Part shown: in pieces, positions 51,448-63,500 of the stretch | Layout of the letters: every line of letters starts with the position of its first letter | Position numbering within the stretch: the stretch's first letter is position 1 | Assembly (NCBI RefSeq): GCF_002234675.1 | Contig: NC_019879.2 | Location: 4,026,619-4,090,618, forward strand | From: Oryzias latipes | Lineage: Eukaryota > Chordata > Actinopteri > Beloniformes > Adrianichthyidae | Direction of reading: 5' to 3' | DNA length: 64,000 nucleotides | Translations under genes and position numbers: made by a program | Notes under the pieces: model-generated | Databases searched by the model: none | The model's input: the letters and a program-made list of their open reading frames with translations, nothing else | Told to the model about the DNA's origin: nothing

Positions 51448-54300
51448 AATCATCGTAATCGATGTGTAATCATTTCACAAACATTTGTAGTAAAACTTGT
51501 TCAAAGTTAAAGTTACAGTATTCATGTTTTTGATGATTCGATGAGATGGGGCCGTTGCACAGCCTCATCTGGGCTTCCCCACATTGTTCAGAAGTTTCAT
51601 ACATGGACACAAATCAATTCCTTTTTGACTAACATTCAGTTTTAAACTAATTGCCATAACCACGAACCCTGTGCTTAAAGTTTTTTTTAAACCACAAACA
51701 CACAGCAAGAACCCCAGGGAATGTCATTCTAGAAGTGACACCGTTTTTTTTTTACATGCTCATTCCTGACAGAGGAAACACACGAAAATGAGAAGTGATT
51801 TATTCTATTGACAGGAATAAATCTCAGAAACTGTGAACGCTAAATAGCATTTAATACTTTAACACTTTAGAAAAGAGGTTTGTAATTGAATAGTCATTTT
51901 GATGAGTTTATTATTCATTTTTACTCGTCATGACAAAGTGTTTTTGGAGACAGACACAGAATTCACAGTTTGGGTTTTACATCATATTTCTTCAAGGTAT
52001 ACTTAATTAATAGCAGAACATCTATATCAAAGATAACGACAGATCTCCTTTAACCTCTTGCATGTGTTGACAGGGCTGAAGAATTGACTAAATCAAACAA
52101 GCAAATCACCGTGGGACAAAGTGAGTTGTCACAGTGAAGCAAAGCCGCTTCTGTTCTGCATGCTGGAAGACTGTGGTTTCAAGTGCCTCAGAATTCAGCC
52201 TTAACAGTGCGGCGGCTTGTAAAGCAGCACAAACTACGTAGATGTCTTCCTGTGCACACCAACCTGTTTTTTTTTTGTCAAGTCCAGCAAATAAACACAG
52301 ATTTTTGCAGCTGAGTGTCTCTTGTGAAGGACATGTTTTGCTTTTACATTAGGGGTTGTCTAATACTCCTTTGAGTGTGTTGATTTAAACCCCATTTGTC
52401 ACTTTGTGTATTGACTTTTAGCTGCTCGGACAGGACGAAGGGTGCATGGCAACGGTACTGATAGGTTTGCCTGCATGGCATTAATCCTCAAACTAATAAG
52501 GCGAAAACAAGAAGCTGTTCTGGATAAATAGTCGTCTTCTGCAGCTCCAGAGATAGACTGGCTGTAGGGTCAATCAAATGGCTCATAATTGTTACTCTGC
52601 TGTCCTTTGTTCATGACCAACTTCTAAATCAGAGCCAGTTTACACTTACAAAAACCAATGACTCCGTTCTTGTGTCAACATGCACCAATAACATACTATG
52701 TAGAATGTATGCATGGTAATGTTCTGATTTTCTGCTTTTATTAATCCCTCTTCTATTTGTTTTTAATTGACTTTCTGTTAGTCTGAGTACCAAACATGAA
52801 GAATTCTCTTCTTTTTAAAGCTAAATCCTAATCTAGGTCATCCTGTTTCGACATCTTGTCTTGAAAGAAAGTAAATGAACCTTTGAACTTTTTGGTTAAC
52901 TGAGTTTCAGAGCTGGCTTGTGGTTAACACTCCCACATCGAGAAGGTGCTGGGAAGAAACCCGGGGTGGACCTTTCTGCACAAAGTTTGCATTGTCCTCT
53001 TTGTGCATGCATTCATGTTCTCAGGCCACTCCTGCTTCCTCCAACAGTCTAAAAACATGTGTCAAAGGTTAGATCATGATTCTAAATCGTCTCCAGGTGT
53101 GAATATGTGTGGATGTGATTGTGTGGTAATGTAACATACTGGTAACCTATCCAGGGTGTACCCCTCTCTTTGCAAATAGTAGTCTATTTAAGTGTACTAC
53201 AACTATACTTAGTCTATACTAAAATTGAGTCAGTGTACCGGTACCTGATTTTTATATATCATCTATGTATTGCAGACTTAAAATGTTCCAATTTAGTCTG
53301 AATAGGTGTTCAGTTAGTATACTTTACACACTATACATACATGGTAGACTTGCTATACCTATACTCAAGTAAACTTAATATAATAAACTTAGGTGGGATA
53401 GGCTCCAGCAACCCAGTGACCTGGATAGGGCTAATGGGGTTTAGTAAAATAGATCAATGGAAGCTTATAAAGTCAATTATCAAAACTAAGCTACAAGCTA
53501 AACTTAGCTTTTGGTAGTGCTTCAGATTTATTATAACCTCTATTGGCTGCACAGAGACACTATTTGAGATGGAAATACTTTATTTTGCACATATAAAATT
53601 GTGTTTGCCCGGCCAACAATGGCTCCATTGCCTTGCATTGTACTTCTTCTAGATTTTAGAGAGTGGTTTGGAGTTTTTTAAAGCTTTCTGGTGTGGTACA
53701 TATGGCAGGAGAACTCAAACGTATCAAATGACCAATAAACACAAGATATTTTTAGTTTATTCACAGCAATTCAAAGCAGTGGTTTCTGCAAAGCAGCTGT
53801 GCATTGCTTTCATGTTGCAACAATTTGCTTTCAAACATTCCCATTTTCACATTGCTCAAAGTTTAACATCAACAATGCATCACAGATACAATACTTAATA
53901 TTCACAGTCCTTATAATCTTTATACACATTTTTTACAAAATCTACATTTCTGAAACCATGTACCAGGAACTCCTACAGTTGTTTAAACTCTGGAGAGCCC
54001 AAACAGTAAGATCAGTCTATTGGTGAACCTACTTTTCCTTGACTGGCCACTTTGGTTTGACTACATATTGCAAACAAAATAAGAGTGGAGCTTTTATTAT
54101 TTTAACCAGAATAAAAGCAGCTTTAAAGTGATTGCACCAAAAGTAACTGACTCTTTTACTGTTGCATGGTTAATCTTTTAAAGCACACCTGCTCTATTAC
54201 CTGAAAATCCGCTCCTCTTTATCCCTGTGACAAATCAGTTCAAATCTGAGTTGTTCTGTGCATGAGGAGTTAAACCGTTTGTAAGAAAAAATAACGTTTT
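51448..54300. other. intergenic between the two il1r1-like copies
   Basis: No gene seen. 52890-53150 is a reversed L2/Maui-like tail (compare 6816-7060). 53165-53395 is a copy of the MITE at 15302-16016. AATAAA on the minus strand at 54098-54093 is a good poly(A)-signal candidate for the gene at 54301. Confidence 0.5.
54093..54098 (-). terminator. candidate poly(A) signal AATAAA of il1r1-like copy 2
   Basis: tttatt on the plus strand, about 200 nt past the stop codon at 54301. Confidence 0.45.
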
Positions 54301-54594
54301 TTATACATTCAACAGAGCAGTTTTCTCTGGATACACCACCCTCTTGCCTCTAACAGGCATGTGATATCTTATTTCTTTCCAGAACCTGGAGGAAGGGCAG
54401 GAGGACGCCGACAACGGCGAGTCTTTTCTCGGTCCTTCATCTTCTCTCGTCATCCAAAGGGTCCTCCATTTTTGTCTGGTCTTGAAATCCTTCCACAAAC
54501 ACACAGCGCCTTGCTTCTTCCTCAGATGCTGCACCGACTCTGGGAAGAGAGCCAGCTGATCTGGGGAGATCTCTTCCAGCTCAACCAGAACCAC
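54301..54594 (-). CDS. il1r1: il1r1-like copy 2 last exon: TIR end, box 3, C-terminus
   Basis: 294 nt, phase 0 in, acceptor CTTACAG. VVLVELEEISPDQLALFP, KKQGAV, a charged insertion, SRFWKEIRYHMPVRG and a short tail ending before TAA. Confidence 0.88.
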   Translation of the reverse strand: MVLVELEEISPDQLALFPESVQHLRKKQGAVCLWKDFKTRQKWRTLWMTREDEGPRKDSPLSASSCPSSRFWKEIRYHMPVRGKRVVYPEKTALLNV

Positions 54595-57500
54595 CTGTAA
54601 GACACAAATTGACTTAAAAGAAGGAATGCCCCAGAATTGTGGGGAAAGTGAATCATTGAATTCCTTAAGCTCAATTTAAGAAAAAAATATTATTGTTTCT
54701 ATTATTACAATAGGCTTAGTATAAGCCAACTGAAAGGTTTTTCTTCATTGTTACTTGCGTGTTACCAAATTTAATTTAATGTTTAGCCTTTTATTGTTAT
54801 CTTATACACAGATGATTTATCAAACTGAAGCAAAAATTGAGGTTTGAAGTGAATCGTGGGGACAGAAAATCGTTGCATCCCTACTTAGAACCAAAGAGTA
54901 TTTTGGTAACCCTGCAAAGCCCACTACATAAAGGAATTAAAAGAAAAGTCAAAAATATATTTTTAAAGAGGTTTTTCAACACCAAATCCACAAAAAAATT
55001 GCAATTTTAGTTTTTTGTGGATTTTATGTTGGGGGATTTTGTACATTTTTTTCTAACAGCAATGTTAGTTAAGATGCAAAAAAAAAAAGAAAAAAGAATG
55101 CCCAGGAAAAAAACACCTCATTTGGGGAGGGGGGAGGGGCTGTGCAGTAGTAGAGCGGTCGACCTCTGATCAGAATATTACAGGGTCGATTCCCGCCCTG
55201 CCCACACTTGCCTCTGGTGGAAGGCTGGCGCCAGTGTTCGGCAGCAGAGCCACAATATGTGTTTGGGTGAATGGGTCTGTGACTGTAAAGCGCCTTGGGT
55301 CTTTTAGAAAGGTAGAAAAGCTCTGAACAAGTATACACCATTTAATATTTACCCACTGTCTCAAATTTGATCCACACATTTTTAACATGGTGTAACTGTA
55401 AATTTTGCATTCTTTTGATGCAACAAGTAGTCATCGAAAAATGAATAACAAGAGGTGAGTTATTTCCACCACAAAGTTTTGAAAATAGCAAAACATTTCC
55501 TGCCAAAAGTGATTTTAAGGTTTAATGGAAGCAACCATTTAAAATTAGCAGGGAAAGGCCTTCTACTGCCCCTGGTGGAATGATGATGAACTACAGGACA
55601 GAAAACGTGGACCAATTTGGATTTTTAAGGGATGTTTGGATTATCTTAATGGTATTGGTGTCTCAGAAAAATGTGTGTATAATTTATAATACAAATGGTA
55701 TATAGGGTTCAAATTGAACCAAAAAAGAATTTATTTTCTCAATTTAATGCAGTTTTTTTTATACACGATTGGTCATATTAGTTTGTAATCAAACTGAAAG
55801 TATGATGGAGTGTGCATTTAATGACCAATCGGCAGGTGTGTGTTCACCCTAAATATTAATGTACGGTTTACAGCCAGCTCAAACCTAGACTCATCTCATC
55901 TCATTTCAGATTTATGACCTCTGTCATGGCTGATTGATGATCTAATCATCGAGTCAACCTTATTTCAGCACAAGCTCAGGCTGTAATGCATGTTTAAGTG
56001 CACACCTTATTCTGATCAATGAGGATATTTTTAACAAGGAGATGAGCTGAGTACCATGTTCAGATATTACAATATTAGTTGGCGTATTTTCAAACAATCT
56101 TAAATGAAATGTGCACAATGTGCAAAACCAATTCCAGCTAATCTGAAAAGCACAGTTGTGTAGTAATTTATTGTTTTTTAATTATAAGAAAGTACTGATG
56201 TGTAATTAAACAGTTATTGCATTTCCTCAAGGCCTCTGTGCTTAAAAACAACTACAAAAATGTGCACACTCCTCAGTAGACCTAAAAATATAGTAAAAGT
56301 AAGGGGTGGGGCGCAATAATATCAGTAAATCTTGGCTTATCCAAAAAAAATACACAAAATAACACAAAATGTGATCAAGTGAGCAAGAACATGAAATATG
56401 AAGGACTGATTACAATCTTTTAGATGAGCTTTCATTGAGGTTTTGTTTTCTCTACCCAATTTGTAACCGTTTTAATCTCGTCTTTGATGCAGAGTGTGTA
56501 CTTCCTGTCAGCCTGCCCTCAAAAAAGAAGAACAAAACTTTGTTGTTTTTTTTTCCGGTCGACTAATGTCTTCAATAATAGAAGAACTTTGCATAAGATA
56601 CTTGCCTCAGGCTTTCAGAGGAGACAAAAATGGCTGTGTGAATATCTGTCCTGTCTTACCTTCAGGGATCTCTCCAGCAGTGCTCTGTGCATGGCAGCCA
56701 CACATTCTAGGTGCTGCCTTGTGTCCGTGTACGCACTGCTGCTGTCTAAATCCATGCTGCTTTCACAGGTCTTGCTCTCAGCGTCGACACTTTCATCACT
56801 GCTTTTGAAGATGTTGTTGTTATTGCTTGTGTGTCTTTTGGAGATGAAGGTGGAGGCGGTGTAGAGCAGGAGGAAGCGGCGACTGGCTTGAATGTTCTCC
56901 TCCACAGAGTCCACCATGGCTGCAAACGCAAACAAGCATTTTGGGAACCAGAAGTACAGTTATTAAAAAAAAAAGGTGATGCTGAAACACAAAAGTTAAT
57001 TTATCATTTATGCATTTTTAATTTTATTAGACATTTTACTTTCAAAGACCCACTCAGATGTTTTAAACATGCTCTTTTGGCATTTTTCTGACAATAGAGG
57101 AGACATATATAGAATTCATGCTTACAATGGCATTTCTGAGTCTTTATTTAAATGACTGTGAATCAGGAGAAGACAAAAAAAATGTCATTTGAAAATACGA
57201 CATTGAAAATATTCTCCTCTGCTCCATTCTGATGCACCCCCTTGTAGACAACTAGATCTATGAACGTTCTTGTTTTCCTTGCCTGGGCTGGAATCTGGCT
57301 GAAAACAGTACAACGAGATAGCTGCAATACTCCTCGCCCTTTTTGTTGCAGTGGTAAGCTAGGGAGAGAGAGTAGATAGCGAGCTCTCAGCAATAGAGAG
57401 GGAAAGGGGGCGGCGCTGCTCCACACCAGACAGTCCTGCCCACAACATTGGCTCCCTGTGCGTTTCAGGATGGCTTTTAAAGTTCTTTTGATGGTTTTCA

Positions 57501-60500
57501 TGGTCTTGGACCTTTTTATTAAACCAGTCTGCTTTTAAGATATGAGACCCAAGACTTTTGTAAATGCTTAATTATTTTATTCTTTATCTATTTATAAATT
57601 CATCTATTTCCTTTTCCTAATATTTTTTTTACTTACATGACAGCTATTATTATTTTTTTATTATTATTAATATTTTTTTTCAATATACTACCCTTTTTAT
57701 TATTATCATATTTATGATGTTGAAGGATATTTCATTTACTTTATTTTTTGAATTGCTATTATTGTAATATCTTTTTAAATGTATGATTATATTTTTATTT
57801 TTATTTTTTTCTGATGTTTTTTACCCCAGAGATTCCTCTTTGTCTGTGGTCTAACAGCTCCGCCTGTAGGGGGTGCTGTTCCTGCACTGCTCGTTCTCAT
57901 TGGGCTGGCTGGAGTCCCGCTCTGTGGTCTAATAGCCGTACAGTGGGCCCTGAGCTGCTCTTTGTTGGGCGGGCGCTGTGGCAATGACCCTCATGGTCGG
58001 GCTTGGCCTTGGAATAAATGGATCCCCATTATAACGTTTCTGCACATTAGAACTGAGCCAGACTGTTTCTTAAAGCTGCAGTTCTTAAGTTTCTGTTCAG
58101 GGTTACATTTGAGGGAGGAATTTGGTGAGGAAGGGGTGGAAAATGTGTGTGATTGTCGTATGTTTTCTGCTTTGATTAATTATCATATTTTATTCCTATT
58201 TTATGTGCTTTTATGTGAAGCGCTTTGTGTTTATTTGCTATACAAATAAATAAAGTTTAAGTTTGATCAGTTATTAGTGGTTTAAGTCTTGTCCTTACAT
58301 TGTCCAGGCAGGCAGTCCCGGCCCGCTATGAAGAGTTTGTAGCCACAAGCTTTTTCCAACACTTGAGGCAGCATCTGCAGAGCAAATTTCTCCACTTCCT
58401 CTCTGAAGCCAAAGCCGTAATGCTGCGGATACGCCACATAGGCATCAAACACCTTCCCATCCAAATCTGCCAAAGAAAATAGACGTACATTAGAGATCTG
58501 CACTCACAGGGAAATCTGGAATAGAGTTAATAAATGAATTCTCATCTTCATAAATTCAACTAATCCCAAAAAGCTACATTAACATTAAAATGACTGAAAT
58601 TCTTTAAGAAGAACAGAGAGCTTCCTTTAAAACAAACATATGTAACCCTTGTGCTAATCCTATGGGGCCAAGATGAGCATTGACGTGTTCTCTCTACCAT
58701 GACAAAGGTGGATAAAGGTGGAGAGGATTTCATGTAATCCATGGACACCAGTGAAGATCACAAATCATTGAAAAAAAAAGGTTCAGAGCACTATCTAGTG
58801 GGGTCTAGATCAGTGTTTTTCAACCTTTTCTGAGCCACGGCACACTTTAACCTTAAAAAAAATCCCGCGGCACACCAGCATCCAAAAAGTAAAAAAAAAG
58901 GAGAAACTCATAGTCTGTATTGATCTACAGTCCCTCCACAATCTCACATGCATTTTTGAGATAATTGTTACAGAAAAAGCTGGAAACTGCAGCTGTTTTT
59001 TTTCCTAAAAGATGCAATAAAAGTTAAGTCAGAAGATTTAAAAACAGTTTGTTGTGTGTTCGTTGGTTTCAATACGTTTAACAACAGATCTCCTTGTGCG
59101 CTGTCACTCTCACAACCCAATGCATCATGGGAGATGTAGTGCATAAAACGGCAAAAGATCGCTTTTCGGAGCTTCATTGTTTTGTTCACTTGTTCCACGG
59201 TCTGATACCGGATTCTTTGGAAAGCCACACCGCTAAAGACGAGCTTTAGCTGGTATTTTTGTTAGAACTGAGCGACTTTACGAGCTAAATCGGGACAAGG
59301 AAGTGAAGACTTTAAGCACTTCTGATTGGTCAGACTGATGACATGTGATTAAGCCCCCTAGGGATGATTGGTGGAGACAGTTAAAGGGACGGGACTTTTC
59401 CAAAATACAGCCGAAGGTGCAGCTGAATCGCGTCATTCTTATCAAAATGTCTTTAATAAAATAAAATAAACGCAAAGAAAAAGTATTTTATGATCTTTTA
59501 TATTCCTAACTCCTCAGTGTTTTATCAGGGCCTGTTTGGATGAACAGAGAGCTGAAATCCTGGAGATGGGAAATGTTTTTAGATCAGTTAATGAGGGCAA
59601 TTTCCCACGGCACACTTGACCATCTCCCACGGCACACTAGTGTGCCGCGGCACACTGGTTGAAAAACATTGGTCTAGATGACCCAACTCCCAATGTCAAA
59701 GTGCCTAGGATAGCATAAGGGGTAAGCATAACCTCAAGTCTTTTTAATGTTGTGTTTCTCAACGTTTCCGGTGGAACAGCCACACAGAATTTTGCTTTTA
59801 CCTGATAGTTTTTAAAACTCAGTTTTCTTTTTTTGGCAATAAAAACTTTTCAGGTGTGCAAAATGCTGGCATGCCTGGACAGTCTGAGCGTGCATTCAGA
59901 CATGCTGTTCTGTGATAAGGATGTGGTTGTCTGTGCCACAGCCGGGTTTATGGCATCAGTTATGTCATTGCTTTGTAATCATGTAGCCTGTAGAACGTAT
60001 TACCTTTGTTTGCATAGAGGACTGGAAAAGCCCTTCTGAACCACAGCACTAAATCAACCTTGAAAATGTAATATACAGTAACAGTGGTGATGAAGAGAAC
60101 CATGACGCCACTGAGAACACATCCGATGGGAAGCATGATGTTTGGATCTGTAGGGATGAAGAACAACCGTATAGTCCACATTAGTCACGTATCCATTCAT
60201 GTTATTTCAATTTATGCAAGAATTTCTTTATTTCAACATTTTGTTAATCTTCTTAACTGTAAGAAAAAATGATTCTCCTCTGATCATCGTAAAGCTTGAT
60301 AAAAACCATGTAATTGCATCATTTGACAAACCCAGCATGCAGTTTGTTTTTTCAGACATACAGGTATTAAGTCGTGGCTTTGTTGATCCAGTAACTCTTT
60401 TTTGGTGGTTGATCACGCATGTGACCCTAACACTAGCATACTTTGACTTAAGTAGTTTCACCCTGTAGCGTTATTGCTAATGCTCATTTTGAGCATTAGC

Positions 60501-63500
60501 AATAATATTAAAGCAGTTCCCTTGAGGCTTGTATGGACACGTCATGAAAATGGAACGTACCATTGTCGTGCGCTTGGTAGGTGTATCGTGAAGAATTTGT
60601 AGATGATTTAAGTTGTGGACAGGTGATGCTGTTGTACGGTGCCCTCACGCCACACTGTAGTTGCTTGTAAGGTGTGTGTACTGGCCGAGCACAAATGCTG
60701 CACCCACAGGGGTGTGTAGATGATACGTAAGTGTCTAAGATGTCCACACAGACTACACTCTGATTGTCTAATTTCCTAAATTCTGACAGTCAGGCTGCAT
60801 GCTATGCACTTACCGCTTGAACAGTGATAATGGGCTCATTGGGCAGCGAGCAGGATTTGGGGTGAGTAATCTGTACGACGTGCCTGTGCCTCACCTACAT
60901 CACCCCTATGTGTTAAGTGTTCGCTATGACCTGTAACCCACACCAAGCCCATAGAAAAAAACACAAACGAACATAGTGTCTCTACGGCCCGACTGAGCGG
61001 TTAATGACCTTAATATTTTGTCTGGGCCACCTTTGTGCTCCATACATTTTGCCCATTTTTGCCCACAGACAGCCCATATCCCCCCATAAGAGCAGATGTG
61101 ATTAAATAATCAATATAGACTGGATTCTGTTTCGGTTGAACACAAATAGAGACACTAAAATGAAGGTACTTTAAGGATTCTTTGTTTTTTACCTGCTGGG
61201 ACCAAAGTAAAAGAGGCCTCTGGGTGGCCTCTGAAACTGTGCGCTCTGCAAGTGTAGTTGATGTTAAAATCCTCATCTCTTAATTCAGTGAAAGAGAGCT
61301 GCGTCTCAAACCAAAACCCTTTGGGATCGTCTTGAGTCCAGATGCTGTTGAGAACAACAGATTAAACCAAAGATTAGGTCTGTTCTGGTGGACAATGGCA
61401 GAAAAGATCCAAAGAACGGAGCGGTGAAGGCGCTGACCGCTGTTCAGAGGTGTAGATGCGCTCAGAGGGTTGTGTATTGAAAATGTAGTCGTCTCCGGCC
61501 AACCAGAGGACATCAACAAAGGACATCCCAGAACCTGGCACAAACACCAGGCACTTTTTGGTAAAGTTGGACCCTAAAAATACAGAACAAAAACACAACA
61601 TTGAACATTAAAAGTAAACATTTTGTAGAATGTGAAATATAAAAGAGAGAAAAAAATCACACACACAAAAAACAAATATGGTTTTTAACAAAGCCTCAAC
61701 ATTTAGAGAATGTTAAAAATGATCTTTGTGGTTGTTAAGATCAAACACTGTTGGTAATATAAAAATAAATTGAATTCAGTGGGTTTGGGGTATATGTTAA
61801 AATGTTTTTGTAACAATTGTATTTACTTTTATTAAACAGTAATATCAAATTTCAGGTAAAAAATATATACCAATTAGCTTAGTTGTATGGTACAAAAAAA
61901 TATTGGTCTTAGTACCCCTAGTTACTTTTAGAGGCAATCTGAAGTTTTTGGTAACTTTATTTGTGGTAATTTTTAGGAAATGTGTTTACCACCTTTATTT
62001 GCTTTGATGATTTCATTTGCTGGTTGGTGCACCTGAGGACCAAAAGAAGTATCATCTGGAATGATAAAAAAATAATAATTAAGACATGAGGTACTGGACA
62101 CTTTTAGAAATCTCAATGTTTCCTAGCGGATAGATCAATACCAAGAGGATGATTATTGGGGTTCATTGAGGTCATTATGTCACTTTTAGTCCCGTTCATC
62201 AGCTGAGCAAACAGACAAGAGTCTTTGTACTTACAGATCTTATTAAAAACATGGGTTGGGTCATGTTTTGTGTATATGAGTACAAACATCTGAACAGTAA
62301 CTCACTTCACTGCAGAAGATGGCACCATTAACGTCTGCTCTAAACCTCCGAATTTTAACTTTTTAAAATATCTCTACAATTATGATAACATTCAAATGAA
62401 TAGATAGAGTAAATACATGTATTTATAGATGTATGGATAATATCTTGCATATTGTATTAGTAAAGTTTTTGTTAAATAGACCCAAAAAAGTCCTAATGGT
62501 AAACATTATATTGCATAAAGATATACAGTAATTACACAATTATATATCATGCAAGATTAGCTCTATTTATAAGTACAGCCATGCATAGTTGTAAAACAGT
62601 ATTGCATGGATGCATTTTTCTATTTTAGTCAGTGCATCGTATTATATTTGATACAGGATTTTCGGAGATCCCTATTACATTAGTGTGATCAAAACTTTTC
62701 TTAAAAACCCATTGTACAGAATTTGTTTTCTGCCCTGCTGTTCATCACCATTCCGCTAGCGGCAGTAGAAGGGCTTCTCCTGTTCATTTCAAAATGGTTT
62801 CTTCCGTGGAATCTCAAAAACAATTTGGGCTGGAAAAGTTTAGCTAATTTTGTTGTTTATAGTGAGAATAACTCATCCAATTGTTAGTCACTGTAAATGG
62901 CCTCTTGATGTGTTGAAATAATCAAAAATATATTGCTAGATATATTTTTAATAGTTACACCATGCTTAAAAAGTGTGAATCATATTTGAGAGAGTAGCTA
63001 AATAAATAGGTTAATAACCTTAAACTAAAAATGTGAGCAAAAACGCATAAATCCCCCATCATAATATAATTTATGCTATTATCTACAGTATTTCATAAAT
63101 GTATAAACTTTTCCAAATTCTTTTTTGTATTTCATCAAAGAGTTTAAAAAACATCCTGATTCTATGGGGTGGACTTCATAAAGGTTAAGGCTTTATTGAG
63201 GCAAACATGTATTCATTGTTTGTAGATTTAAAACATATTATTGTAAAGTTGCTATAGTGTGAATTTTTGGATGAAAAACAGACTTTAATGTGTTTCTTTC
63301 TTTGTCTAAGTCTCCCACTGTTAAAGCGCAGGTGTGGATTTTCTTATATGTTTTTATAAAGAAAAAAGTTGGTGTAGATTCGTTTTTATTGTAACACGAA
63401 GTTCCATTCCTCCCTGAAGCTCCAACAGACTCGGACAAGAAGTTTGCCACCGCCCAGGAGTCCTGAGTCCCCCTACCCCCAGATAAATATTTATTCCGGC

